Positions 33,195-45,772 of a stretch of 64,000 nucleotides of DNA are shown here, piece after piece. This DNA comes from Kutzneria kofuensis (GTDB lineage Bacteria; Actinomycetota; Actinomycetes; Mycobacteriales; Pseudonocardiaceae). Below the pieces are notes generated by a model. The model saw nothing but the letters and a program-made list of their open reading frames with translations, did not search any database and was not told the DNA's origin. Numbering within the stretch: the stretch's first letter is position 1; each line of letters opens with the position of its first letter. The stretch is taken from assembly GCF_014203355.1 (NCBI RefSeq), contig NZ_JACHIR010000001.1, forward strand, positions 496,001-560,000, given 5' to 3'. Made by a program: the position numbers and the translations under genes.

Positions 33195-34405
33195 GAAATA
33201 GTCCGCAACGGCGACAGGGTGCTCGCGACCGCCTGCACGGTCAGGCCGGCGATGCCCACCCACAGGGCGGTCGGGATGCCGACCCAGTCCGCCAGCACGC
33301 CGCCCAGCGGCGCGCCGAGCACGATCGCGCCGCGGTTGAGCGACCGCATGGTGGCGTTCATCCGGCCCTGCAGCCGGTCCGGCGTCACCGCCTGCCGGTA
33401 GCCCATCGCCACCGGGCCCTCCAGGCCGATGCTGAAGCCGAACACGAACTGCGCGGCGCCCACCAGTACCAGGCCGACGATTCCGTTGCCGGCCAACGGG
33501 ATCAGCAGGTAGCCGAGCGGTGCCAGCCAGTGGCCGGCGACGATCGTCGGGCCGGTGCCGAACCGCCGCCCGGTCCGGGTGGACACCAGCGCGCCGATCA
33601 CTCCCCCGGCGCCGGGAACGGCCATGAGCACACCGAACGCGAACGAGTCGACGTGCAGCACCCACTGGAGGTAGAGCGGGAGGACGGTGGTGACGACCGC
33701 GTTGAAGAAGAACCACACGTTGCCCGTGAGCGCCAGCGGGGCCAGCATCCGGTGCCTGTACACCCAGGACAGGCCCTCGCGCAGCTCCTGCCACAGGTTC
33801 CGGGACTCGGGTCGTTCGAGGGGCTCCTCGACCCGCACCCGGGCCAGCAGCAGGCCCGAGACCAGGAAGGACGCCGCGTCGACCAGCACGGCCGCCGCGG
33901 CGCCGACCACCTGCACCAGGGCACCGGCCAGCGCCGGCCCGGCGACCTGCGCGGCCGAGTTCGTCTGCAACAGCCGGGCGTTGGCCTCGGCGAGCCCGCT
34001 CGTCGGCACCAGGCGCGGCAGGAACGACTGGTGCGCCGCGTCGTAGGCCAGCGACAGCACGCCGATCAGCGCCGTCAGCACGATCAGCACCGGCATGGTC
34101 AACCGGTCCAGCGCCGCCAGCAGCGGGATCATGCCCATCAGCGCGAACCGGATCAGGTCCGCGCCGATCAGGATCGGCTTGCGGCGGCAGCGATCCACCA
34201 GCACGCCGGCGAGCAGACCGAACAGCAGGTACGGCAGCCACGTCGACGCCCGCAGCAGGCCGAACTCGGTGCCGGTGGCGTGCAACACGTTCAGCGCCAA
34301 CAGCGGCACCGCGACCGTGGTCACGTACGAGCCGGTCATGGAGACCGTGTCGGACGCCCAGAACAGCCGGAATCCCGGCGCCGCCAGCAACCGAGGGGTG
34401 CTCAT
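33191..34405 (-). CDS. MFS exporter, enterobactin-exporter/MdfA-like group
   Basis: An inner-membrane efflux-type transporter of 404 aa with 12 helices. Signature sequences are LLFGLLAGVLVDRCRRKPIL (loop 2-3) and a repeated QGRMNATMRSLNRG in the second half. Its length and pattern fit the MFS_3 group that contains EntS and macrolide exporters. The ATG at 34405 overlaps the stop of the second crcB gene, giving a crcB-crcB-MFS operon. The substrate is not predictable; a drug or siderophore is plausible. Confidence 0.88.
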   Translation of the reverse strand: MSTPRLLAAPGFRLFWASDTVSMTGSYVTTVAVPLLALNVLHATGTEFGLLRASTWLPYLLFGLLAGVLVDRCRRKPILIGADLIRFALMGMIPLLAALDRLTMPVLIVLTALIGVLSLAYDAAHQSFLPRLVPTSGLAEANARLLQTNSAAQVAGPALAGALVQVVGAAAAVLVDAASFLVSGLLLARVRVEEPLERPESRNLWQELREGLSWVYRHRMLAPLALTGNVWFFFNAVVTTVLPLYLQWVLHVDSFAFGVLMAVPGAGGVIGALVSTRTGRRFGTGPTIVAGHWLAPLGYLLIPLAGNGIVGLVLVGAAQFVFGFSIGLEGPVAMGYRQAVTPDRLQGRMNATMRSLNRGAIVLGAPLGGVLADWVGIPTALWVGIAGLTVQAVASTLSPLRTIS

Positions 34406-34758
34406 CCGGCCAGCGCGTAGCCGAGGAACACCGCGCCCAGCCCGGCGATCAGGCTGATCAGCACGTTCATCACCGCGTACAGGTAGGCCTTCTGCTCGAC
34501 CAGCCGGAGCGTCTCGTAGCTGAAGGTGCTGTACGTGGTCAGCGCCCCGCAGAAACCCGTGCCCAGCAGGGCCGCCAGGGCGCTGGGCAGCGAAGTCCCC
34601 AGCCCGGCAAGGAATCCCAGCACCATGCAGCCGAAGACGTTCACCGTCATCGTGCCCCACGGGAAGACGGAGTCGTGGCGGACCTGCACGGCCCGGTCCA
34701 CCAGATAGCGCAGCGGGGCGCCGACGATCGCCCCCGCGAACACGAGAACCAGCGTCAC
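34402..34758 (-). CDS. crcB: Fluoride channel protein CrcB (second subunit)
   Basis: A 118-aa Fluc-type fluoride channel with four helices. Conserved family features are GAPLRYLVDR near the N-terminus, FPWGTMTVNVFGCMVLGFL (the channel Asn) and GFCGALTTYSTFSYE (the Phe box and the TMH3 break). The GTG start overlaps the stop of the first crcB gene, and its own stop overlaps the MFS start. Tandem crcB genes usually encode a heterodimeric channel that removes cytoplasmic fluoride. Confidence 0.93.
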   Translation of the reverse strand: MTLVLVFAGAIVGAPLRYLVDRAVQVRHDSVFPWGTMTVNVFGCMVLGFLAGLGTSLPSALAALLGTGFCGALTTYSTFSYETLRLVEQKAYLYAVMNVLISLIAGLGAVFLGYALAG

Positions 34759-35195
34759 CGGTTGTCCCCCAACACCTTCCGGGTCAGCGCCACGCCCGCG
34801 AGCACCGCCAGCATCGCCGCGGCGAGCGTGCCGAACAGGTAGGCCAGCGCCACCGGCACCTCCCCCGGCGCCAGCAACGCCCGCGTTTCCACCGCATACG
34901 TGGAGAATGTGGTGAAACCACCCAAAACTCCGACGCCGAGGAACGGTCGCAGCAGCGGGCGCTGTCCCCATCGGACCATCAGCACGCCGATCAGGAAACA
35001 GCCCAGGACGTTGATCGCGAACGTGCCCCACGGGAAATGCCCCGGCATGGTCGGCAGCCACAACGAGATGCCGTAGCGGGCGAGCGCCCCGAGCCCGCCG
35101 CCGAGCGCGATCACCGCCAGCACGCCGCCGTGGGTGCGGGCCAGTTCACGCCGTTGAGCCGGGACATGGACGTCGACATCGGGGTCGACAGACAC
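34755..35195 (-). CDS. crcB: Fluoride channel protein CrcB (first subunit)
   Basis: A 146-aa Fluc-type protein with a polar N-terminal extension of about 25 residues, then GGGLGALARYGIS, FPWGTFAINVLGCFLIGVLM and GVLGGFTTFSTYAVE. The GTG start at 35195 has a GGGAGG site upstream. It is the first gene of the crcB-crcB-MFS operon and should pair with the second CrcB. I looked for a fluoride riboswitch in the 85-bp gap upstream and did not recognise one. Confidence 0.92.
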   Translation of the reverse strand: MSVDPDVDVHVPAQRRELARTHGGVLAVIALGGGLGALARYGISLWLPTMPGHFPWGTFAINVLGCFLIGVLMVRWGQRPLLRPFLGVGVLGGFTTFSTYAVETRALLAPGEVPVALAYLFGTLAAAMLAVLAGVALTRKVLGDNR

Positions 35196-35280
35196 ACGGA
35201 CCTCCCCCCGTCGGTTCGCCCAGCATAGCGGCATGACCATGCGCGGCAGCGGGTAACCCCGAGGTCGAAGGAGGTGCGTC

Positions 35281-35607
35281 ATGCCCCAGGCGTGGAGCAA
35301 CAAGCGGGAACGGCAGTACCAGCACATCAAGGAGTCGCAGAAGGACCGCGGCGCCAGCACCAAGCGCGCTGAGGAGATCGCGGCCCGCACCGTGAACAAG
35401 AACCGCGCCCAGCAGGGCGAGTCGCGCACCGCGAGCCGGTCGTCCACGAAGGACGTCTCGCCGCAGCACCGCGGCGGCAAGCGGTCGCACTCCGGCCCCG
35501 GCGGGCCGACCCGGGACCAGCTCTACAACGAGGCCCGCAAGCGCAACATCAAGGGCCGGTCGAAGATGAGCAAGAAGGAGTTGGCCAAGGCGCTGGGCCG
35601 CGGCTGA
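35281..35607 (+). CDS. Small basic protein, 'plasmid stabilization protein'-like
   Basis: A very hydrophilic, lysine/arginine-rich protein of 108 aa. The first 70 residues look disordered. The last 35 (TRDQLYNEARKRNIKGRSKM then SKKELAKALGRG) form a helix-extended-helix of the Rho-N/SAP-like kind, which binds nucleic acid. Such actinobacterial proteins are often named plasmid stabilization proteins without experimental proof. The gene is isolated, with a strong GAAGGAGGT ribosome-binding site, and diverges from crcB. Confidence 0.78.
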   Translation: MPQAWSNKRERQYQHIKESQKDRGASTKRAEEIAARTVNKNRAQQGESRTASRSSTKDVSPQHRGGKRSHSGPGGPTRDQLYNEARKRNIKGRSKMSKKELAKALGRG

Positions 35608-35650
35608 CGGAGCGGGGGACGGGCGGAGCCGCCGGCCCCGCCCCGCACCC

Positions 35651-36004
35651 TCACAGGTCGGCCAGGGCCGCCTGCACGGAGTCGCGAATGTCGAAGCCGG
35701 CGTCAAGACCGGTGATTTCCAGCGGGCGCAGCACGACCCGGTTGTCGGCGGCCAGCCGCAGCGTCACCGAGGCCTGCCCGGCCTTCTCCCCCACCGCCGC
35801 GAGCATGGCCAGGCCGGCGGAGGCGAGGAAGGTCAGCCCGGTCATGTCCACCACGAGGCCGGCGGGCCCGCCCTCGATGGCGTTGTCCAGTTCGAGGGCC
35901 GCCGCCTGAACGGTCTGCATGTCCAGCTCGCCGGCAAGGTGGACGACGGCCACGCCGCCGACCAGCTCGGTGTCGGCGGCGAAGGCGCCGGTGTTCTCGG
36001 GCAC
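35651..36004 (-). CDS. STAS domain anti-sigma factor antagonist
   Basis: A 117-aa single STAS domain protein of the SpoIIAA/RsbV type. The phospho-acceptor loop reads VVDMTGLTFLASAGLAMLAA, with the regulatory Ser in ASAG (about residue 72). When unphosphorylated such proteins bind anti-sigma factors and free a sigma factor. The GTG start has AGGAGA upstream. It follows the giant hybrid histidine kinase by 43 bp on the same strand, so the two are probably co-transcribed and function in one stress pathway. Confidence 0.88.
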   Translation of the reverse strand: MPENTGAFAADTELVGGVAVVHLAGELDMQTVQAAALELDNAIEGGPAGLVVDMTGLTFLASAGLAMLAAVGEKAGQASVTLRLAADNRVVLRPLEITGLDAGFDIRDSVQAALADL

Positions 36005-36047
36005 GTACTCTCCTGATGGTCGACTGACGCCGCAGCCTACGGCACGG

Positions 36048-40397
<4,350 letters not shown>

Positions 40398-40468
40398 CCA
40401 CCGCTCCTACTGCGTCCATGCCCCCGGAGATCCATCCTGGCACGCGCGCATCACGCCGCGAACACTTC

Positions 40469-40474
40469 TACACT
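40469..40474 (+). promoter_or_regulatory. -10 box for a leaderless SpoIIE-type phosphatase message
   Basis: TACACT ends six bases before the in-frame GTG at 40481, which begins the conserved protein sequence. No ribosome-binding site is visible. No convincing -35 is seen. Confidence 0.4.
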
Positions 40475-40480
40475 CGCCCG

Positions 40481-42607
40481 GTGTCGGACCTCGAACGGCT
40501 CGCCCGGCTGGTCGCCCGTCAGCGGGACCAGCTGGCCCAGCTGCGGGCGCGCGCCGCCGCGGATGCCGTCCTCGAGCAGGCCAAGGGCCGGCTGGTGGAG
40601 CGCATCGGCGGCAGTCTCGCGCACGCCACCCAGCACCTGCACACACTGGCCGAGAGCGTCGGGCTGACGCCGCTGGAGATGGCCGCCGAGCTCATGGAGA
40701 CGACCCCGCCGCCGGCCGGCGGCGACGTCCCTGTGCTGGGCAAACGCCTGGCCGAGACCCGCGCCGCGGTCGCCCAGGACGGTGACGCGCTGGCCGACGC
40801 CGTGTTCACCGAGGCGCTGCTGCCCACGGGCGCGGTGGCCCTGGCGATCTGGCGGGTGGACCCGGACGGGACGCTCCGCATGGTCGGCGAGCGGGGCCTG
40901 GGCGCGGCCGAGGCGGCCCGGTGGCGGCAGCTGCCGCCGCAGTTCGCCGCCAACGCCCGAACGGCGGTCGTGGAGCAAAGGCAGCTCTGGTTGCGCTCGG
41001 GCGTGTCGGATCCCGCCCTCGCACCGGCAGCCGAGCGCTGGCCGGGCGGGGCCCGGGCCGTGCTGCCGATCCGCAACACCCGGGCCGTGCTCGGCGTCAT
41101 GGAGATCTGCTGGCCGGTGCCGCGGCGGGAGTTCACCGCGGGCCAGCGCACCGAGCTGGTGGCGCTGGCCGACCTGTGCGCGAGCACGCTGACCGACGTC
41201 GACGGCGAGCAGTCGTGGCTGCTCGGGCTGCTGGACAGCCTGGTCGACGCCGTGCTGACGGCCCGGCCCGAGCGGGTGGACGGCGAGGTCGTGGACTTCG
41301 TCGTGAACCACGTCGGCGACGGCTGGCCGCTGCCGCCGGCGGACATGATCGGCGAGCGGCTGCTGGCCCTGTTCCCGTTCGCGGCCAAGGCCGACGGGCT
41401 GTTCGAGCGGGCCGTGCGGGTCCTGGAGACCGGCGTCAGCGAGGAGTTCCTGGACGACGAGCGCCGGGTCCGGGTGGCCCGCCTGTACGACGGCGTGGCG
41501 ATCAGCTGGCGGCAGCGGGGCGACGCGGAGCTGGCCGACAACGCGCTGCGGGCCGGTGGGCTCGGCGGCTGGGAGGAAAGCCTGGTCACCGGCCGGGTGA
41601 CGTGGACGCCGCGGCTGACCGAGGTGATCGGCGCGCGGCACCCGATGCCGCTGCGGGAGCTGGCCGCCGAGCTCGGCGCGGACGGCGAGTCGACGATGGA
41701 CCGCCTGCTGCACACGGTCATCAACGGCCGCCGGTCGGCGACCGCCGTGTTCAAGAAGCCGGACCGGCAGCTGCGGCTGTTCGCGGAACCGGTGCCGGAC
41801 GCCGCCGGCGAGGTGGTGGCGCTGCGTGGGGCGTGGCAGGACGTCACGTCGGAGTACCACACGGAGTTCGCGCTGGAGGTGACCGCCGAACGCGCCGACG
41901 AGCAGCAGCAGCTGGCGATCCAGCTGCAGCACGCGATCATCCCGCCGACCACGCAGCTGCCCCGGACCGCCGGCCTGGAGATCGCCGTGCGCTATCAGCC
42001 GGCGGCGACGCAGCACCTGGTCGGCGGCGACTGGTACGACACCGTGACGCTGCCGTCCGGGCAGCTGCTGCTCGTCGTCGGGGACATCGCCGGGCACGGG
42101 ATTCCCGTGGTCACGGGCATGATCTCGATGCGGAACGCGCTGCGCGGCCTGGCGATGACCGGCGCGCCGCCGGCGCAGATCATGGCGTGGCTGAACACAA
42201 CCGCCGCGGCGCTGCCCGAGCGGGTGAGCGGCACCGTGCTGTGCGGGATGTACGACCCGTCGACGTCGACGCTGGTGTGGGCGCGGGCGGGACATCTGCC
42301 GCCGCTGCTGGTGCGGGACGGGGTGGCGGCGCTGCTGCCACTGCCGGCCGGTCCGCTGCTGGGGGCGTTCCGCTCACCCACGTACGAGGAGAACACGCTG
42401 GTCCTGGCCCCCGACGACCGGTTGGTGCTGTTCACCGACGGGCTCGTCGAGCGGGCGCAGCAGGACATCGACGAATGCCTCGACGACCTGGTGGCGACCG
42501 CCGCCAACCCGGTCGACGGCATCGAGGAGTACGCCGACCTGCTACTGGCGCACGTTGGCGCCAACGCCCGGGACGACACCTGCCTGCTCGCGCTCCGCGT
42601 CCGCTGA
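40481..42607 (+). CDS. GAF/PAS and SpoIIE-type PP2C phosphatase
   Basis: A cytoplasmic sensor phosphatase of 708 aa. An N-terminal helical ANTAR-like segment (AVLEQAKGRLVERIGGSLAH, about residues 27-46) precedes a GAF-like domain (about 90-235), a PAS-like region (about 240-450) and a C-terminal SpoIIE phosphatase (about 475-708). Metal-binding motifs are VGGDWYDTV, VVGDIAGHG, FTDGLVE and ARDDTCLL. Such enzymes dephosphorylate STAS anti-anti-sigma proteins. An ATG at 40418 would add 21 residues, but a -10 box just before 40481 supports the shorter form. It diverges from the hybrid kinase and overlaps a STAS gene tail to tail. Confidence 0.9.
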   Translation: MSDLERLARLVARQRDQLAQLRARAAADAVLEQAKGRLVERIGGSLAHATQHLHTLAESVGLTPLEMAAELMETTPPPAGGDVPVLGKRLAETRAAVAQDGDALADAVFTEALLPTGAVALAIWRVDPDGTLRMVGERGLGAAEAARWRQLPPQFAANARTAVVEQRQLWLRSGVSDPALAPAAERWPGGARAVLPIRNTRAVLGVMEICWPVPRREFTAGQRTELVALADLCASTLTDVDGEQSWLLGLLDSLVDAVLTARPERVDGEVVDFVVNHVGDGWPLPPADMIGERLLALFPFAAKADGLFERAVRVLETGVSEEFLDDERRVRVARLYDGVAISWRQRGDAELADNALRAGGLGGWEESLVTGRVTWTPRLTEVIGARHPMPLRELAAELGADGESTMDRLLHTVINGRRSATAVFKKPDRQLRLFAEPVPDAAGEVVALRGAWQDVTSEYHTEFALEVTAERADEQQQLAIQLQHAIIPPTTQLPRTAGLEIAVRYQPAATQHLVGGDWYDTVTLPSGQLLLVVGDIAGHGIPVVTGMISMRNALRGLAMTGAPPAQIMAWLNTTAAALPERVSGTVLCGMYDPSTSTLVWARAGHLPPLLVRDGVAALLPLPAGPLLGAFRSPTYEENTLVLAPDDRLVLFTDGLVERAQQDIDECLDDLVATAANPVDGIEEYADLLLAHVGANARDDTCLLALRVR

Positions 42608-42916
42608 CCGGATCGCGTCCTCGGGGCTGGCGAACACCGGGAACATCGTGCTCAGGCCGGTGAGCTCCAGCGGGAGCAGGGTGGCGCGCCGGGTCGCGAC
42701 CAGGCACACCGAGATGTTCCGGGCGGCGGCCGCGCGCTGCGTCTCGATCAGCACGGACAGGCCCGCCGAGCCCAGGAAGTCGACGTCCCGCAGGTCGAGG
42801 ATGAGAAACCGGGGCGCGGCGGCGAGCGCCTCGGAGATCCGCGCCGAGGTGGCCGCCTGCGTGCCCACGTCGAGCTCACCGGACAGGGGCACCGTCATCA
42901 CATCTGCTTCGATCAC
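42542..42916 (-). CDS. STAS domain anti-anti-sigma factor
   Basis: A 124-aa STAS protein with the phosphorylatable Ser loop ILDLRDVDFLGSAGLSVLIE. It is the second STAS protein in the island and a plausible substrate of the SpoIIE-type phosphatase encoded opposite. The last 66 bp overlap the 3' end of the phosphatase gene in antisense. The GTG at 42916 has GAGGA upstream; a GTG at 42943 would add nine residues. The C-terminal tail beyond the domain (about 15 polar residues) is produced by the overlap. Confidence 0.87.
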   Translation of the reverse strand: MIEADVMTVPLSGELDVGTQAATSARISEALAAAPRFLILDLRDVDFLGSAGLSVLIETQRAAAARNISVCLVATRRATLLPLELTGLSTMFPVFASPEDAIRSADAEREQAGVVPGVGANVRQ

Positions 42917-43009
42917 GTCAGGCCGTCCTCTGTTCGCCGTCACCGCTCGGTCCTAGATACCCGTCGCCCGCGCCGCCCAAACGGGCGGCGCGGGCGACGA
43001 AGGGGCACA

Positions 43010-43207
43010 TCACTTGCCCGTGAGGGCGTCCTTGACCTTCTCGGCCGCGTCCTTGACCTTCTCGCCGGCCTGCTTCAGGCCGCCCTTGGCCTGGTCGGCA
43101 CGGCCCTCGGCCTGCCACTGCTCGTTGCCCGTGGCGTCGCCGACGCCTTCCTTCAGCTTGCCCTTGACCTCGTCGGCCTTGCCCTCGAACTTGCGCTCCG
43201 TGCTCAT
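43010..43207 (-). CDS. CsbD family stress-response protein
   Basis: A 65-aa charged helical protein with the CsbD signature: KFEGKADEVKGKLKEGVGDA then TGNEQWQAEGRADQAKG, ending in a lysine-rich helix. CsbD of Bacillus is induced by the general stress sigma factor; its biochemical role is unknown. It lies near the two STAS genes and the SpoIIE-type phosphatase, consistent with general-stress control. A GGAGG-like site lies upstream of the ATG. Confidence 0.92.
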   Translation of the reverse strand: MSTERKFEGKADEVKGKLKEGVGDATGNEQWQAEGRADQAKGGLKQAGEKVKDAAEKVKDALTGK

Positions 43208-43246
43208 CTCAACTCCTCCAGTAATCGGCTAGTCGGCCGGGTCGGG

Positions 43247-43408
43247 TCACCAGCGGTACCAGTGCCCACCGCCCTCGGCGGTGCGCATCAGGAAGCCCAG
43301 CAGCCACACCACGAGCACGATGCCCGCGACGATCCACAGGGCGTGCACGGCGAAGCCGACGCCGCCGAGCACGATGGCCAATAACAGCACCGCCAGGATG
43401 ATTCCCAT
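43247..43408 (-). CDS. Small hydrophobic membrane protein
   Basis: A 53-aa protein with two hydrophobic helices (MGIILAVLLLAIVLGGVGFA and IVAGIVLVVWLLGFLM) and a polar tail GGGHWYRW. It resembles the short hydrophobic 'Lmo0937-like/DUF5670' proteins found near stress genes. A GGAGTATCCA stretch upstream may act as the ribosome-binding site. It lies 39 bp upstream of csbD on the same strand. Confidence 0.75.
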   Translation of the reverse strand: MGIILAVLLLAIVLGGVGFAVHALWIVAGIVLVVWLLGFLMRTAEGGGHWYRW

Positions 43409-43464
43409 TGGATACTCCTGTTCGCCGGGGGAAGTTGACTCTTGGATACCCAGCTGGCGGATTG

Positions 43465-44817
43465 CTAAACCTTGCGCCGCAATGATTCCTCGACGCGTTC
43501 CGCCCGGCGCTGCTGGCGCCCGTGCAGCAATCCGTAGGTGAATCCGTTGTCGCCGTCCAAATGCGACTGGACGCCGATGGCGCGCAGTTCCTGGCGTGCC
43601 ACAACGGAATCCTGGTGCAGGCCGAGCCGCTTGGTCAGCTTCTTCATGCGGCGGGCCAGCTTCTTCTTGCCGGCCGCCTCCGCCACGTAGCGGGCCCGCT
43701 TCGCCGCCTTGCGCACGTCGTGCAGGGTTCCGTTGCCGCGGGCCTCGTTCCGCCACGCGCGGTCCACCCGTCGGCGCGTGTCGCGCAGCCGCTTCCTGGC
43801 CTTCGCCGACCGAATCCGCAGCGTGTCCAACCGGTCCAGCAGCGTGAAGTACCGCTTGCTACGCAAGGTTTCCAGCACTTCCGCCCGGGCCGCCTGCTCA
43901 CGCGGGGCGAACGTCTCGGTGAGCCGCTGCCGCACGTTGCCCAGCACCAGTTCGGCCGGCAGCGCGTCGACTTCCGCCTGCAGGTGCTCACGCAGCACCT
44001 CCAGGTCGCGGGCCTCGCCCAGCACTCCGCCGAGCCAGCGCAGCTCCTCCCGTAGCGAGCGGGATCCCTTGTACGCCTGGAGAATGCTGCGGATCCGGCG
44101 ACTCGCTACGCGCATCTGGTGCACGGAGTCCTCGGCGTCCTGGCGTACGCGCAGGTCCTGTCGGCGCAACTCGGCGACCTGCTGCCGCACGTACGCCGTG
44201 ATCCGATCGGCGGCCTTCGGCTCCTTCGGGATCCGATCCCCCAGCAGCCGCAGCAGTTTCGCCGGCGCGTCCGAGGGCCGGCCCAGCGTGCGCTCGACGG
44301 CGTCGAACACCTCACCGCCGCCCTCGACCAGCTCGACCTCGATCTCCCGCCAGGCCTTGATCTCCGAGGTCTCGCCCAGCGTCTGCGCCATCACGTCGTC
44401 CTCGACGACCTCGGCCGCGATCCGGCCGTCGTCGTCGAGCAGCTCCCACCGCTTGCGTTTGGTCCGGATGTGCGCGATCGGCGCCAGTGGCTCACCCCGG
44501 GTCAGCCCGAGGACGAGGTCCGTCAGTTCCTTCGGCACCCGCTTGGCGTCCTTGGTCGCCTTGGCGCGGATCTCGTCCCGCGCGTCGTCGCCCAGCGGCA
44601 GTTTCAGGTGCCAGCCCGCGTCCTCGCCGCCGGTTCGGCGGCGCAGGGTCACTCCGTTGCGAGCCAGCCGCAGGTCCGCGGTGTCGTGATAGACGGCGTC
44701 CAGCAGCAGGTCCTCGCCGCCGCCCACGACCGTCACCCCTGGCACGCCCGCCAGCAGGCCACCGTCCGTGTCCACCGGCTCGTACTTCCGCTCCGTCTCC
44801 TTGACTCGCGTGGTCAT
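43465..44817 (-). CDS. CYTH-CHAD domain protein
   Basis: A 450-aa protein with an N-terminal CYTH triphosphate tunnel domain (ExExK signature E7-x-E9-x-K11, in KETERKYEP) and a C-terminal CHAD domain of conserved-His helices (DAEDSVHQMRVASRRIRS, LHDVRKAAKRARY). CYTH enzymes hydrolyse inorganic or nucleoside triphosphates, and CHAD domains bind polyphosphate, so a role in polyphosphate metabolism is likely. It follows the RNA-repair operon and its phosphotransferase by 30 bp on the same strand and could be its last gene. Confidence 0.9.
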   Translation of the reverse strand: MTTRVKETERKYEPVDTDGGLLAGVPGVTVVGGGEDLLLDAVYHDTADLRLARNGVTLRRRTGGEDAGWHLKLPLGDDARDEIRAKATKDAKRVPKELTDLVLGLTRGEPLAPIAHIRTKRKRWELLDDDGRIAAEVVEDDVMAQTLGETSEIKAWREIEVELVEGGGEVFDAVERTLGRPSDAPAKLLRLLGDRIPKEPKAADRITAYVRQQVAELRRQDLRVRQDAEDSVHQMRVASRRIRSILQAYKGSRSLREELRWLGGVLGEARDLEVLREHLQAEVDALPAELVLGNVRQRLTETFAPREQAARAEVLETLRSKRYFTLLDRLDTLRIRSAKARKRLRDTRRRVDRAWRNEARGNGTLHDVRKAAKRARYVAEAAGKKKLARRMKKLTKRLGLHQDSVVARQELRAIGVQSHLDGDNGFTYGLLHGRQQRRAERVEESLRRKV

Positions 44818-44847
44818 GACGGCCGGATACCCACAAGCCGCGTCCGG

Positions 44848-45747
44848 TTATGCATCCGCGGCGAGGTCGGCCATCTCCGTGGCGATGCCGTCGAGGTACT
44901 CGGTCTCGCCGCTGGCGGCGAACCAGTCCCACAGCTCCAGGGCGTGATAGATCTTGTACAGGCGCATCCGCTCGTCCGGGACGGCCCCGTAGCCGTCGAG
45001 CAGGGCGTCGAGCCTGGTCGCGTCGCCGCGGGCGGTGTAGAAGTCGACCTTGGCGAGATCCAGCCAGGGGTCGCCGGCGAGCGCGTTCTCGCTGTCGACC
45101 AGCCCGGTGATCTTGCCGTCCTCGACCAGCACGTTGCCCTCGTGCGCGTCGTTGCGGCAGAGCACCGGCGCCGGGCAGCGGGCGAACAGGTCGGAGTGGG
45201 CGGCGACGTAGGTCTGCACGAGGTCGTGCAGCTCGGCATCGCCCCGCAGTTCACGGAACTCGCGGAGCTTCTTGGCGAACTGGCGGCCCATGTACGCGGT
45301 GTTGTCCGGCACGGCATCGAGCACGTGGGTGGTGATGTAGCCGTAGCCGGGCTGGGGAATGGCGTGGATGGTGGCGAGCATGCGGCCGAGTTGACGGTAG
45401 ACGTCGGCGATGTCGTCGACGCTCGTCTCGGACAGCGGCGTGCCCGGAAGCCTTGTCATGACGGTGAAAGCCCGGCCGGCGACGTCGGCGTCGGGCTCGA
45501 CGCGGAGCACCGTCGGGACGGGGCCGACGCCGTGCTCGGCCAGCAGGCGGTAGACGTGAGCCTCCTTGGCCTGCTTCCACCGCCACTTGTCGGCGTACAC
45601 CTTGATGATCGCGGTTCGGTCGCCGGCGCGCACCTCGTAGACCGTGCTCAGCCGGCTCCCGGTGCGCGGCACGACGGCCGTGACCGCGACGTCCGGCCAC
45701 AGCGGGCGCAGCATCTGGCCGGCCTGGAGCAGATCCACGGTTTCCAC
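44848..45747 (-). CDS. Aminoglycoside-phosphotransferase-like kinase
   Basis: A 299-aa protein-kinase-fold phosphotransferase of the APH/choline kinase group. The nucleotide-binding Lys is in AIIKVYADKWRW. The catalytic loop reads CRNDAHEGNVLV, where the usual His is Arg but the catalytic Asp and Asn are kept. The metal-binding segment is LVDSENALAGDPWLDLAK. Its place just 25 bp after the RNA-repair fusion gene suggests co-transcription, so the substrate might be an RNA end, a nucleotide or a damaging antibiotic. This is inference. The GTG at 45747 is preferred because it avoids overlap with the upstream gene; GTG 45738 is possible. Confidence 0.8.
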   Translation of the reverse strand: METVDLLQAGQMLRPLWPDVAVTAVVPRTGSRLSTVYEVRAGDRTAIIKVYADKWRWKQAKEAHVYRLLAEHGVGPVPTVLRVEPDADVAGRAFTVMTRLPGTPLSETSVDDIADVYRQLGRMLATIHAIPQPGYGYITTHVLDAVPDNTAYMGRQFAKKLREFRELRGDAELHDLVQTYVAAHSDLFARCPAPVLCRNDAHEGNVLVEDGKITGLVDSENALAGDPWLDLAKVDFYTARGDATRLDALLDGYGAVPDERMRLYKIYHALELWDWFAASGETEYLDGIATEMADLAADA

Positions 45748-45772
45748 TGTGGCACGGGACGGCAACCCAATA

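Noticed and set aside
35196-35280. Fluoride riboswitch expected before crcB
   Set aside because: The 85-bp leader does not show the conserved pseudoknot sequences of the crcB motif that I could recognise.
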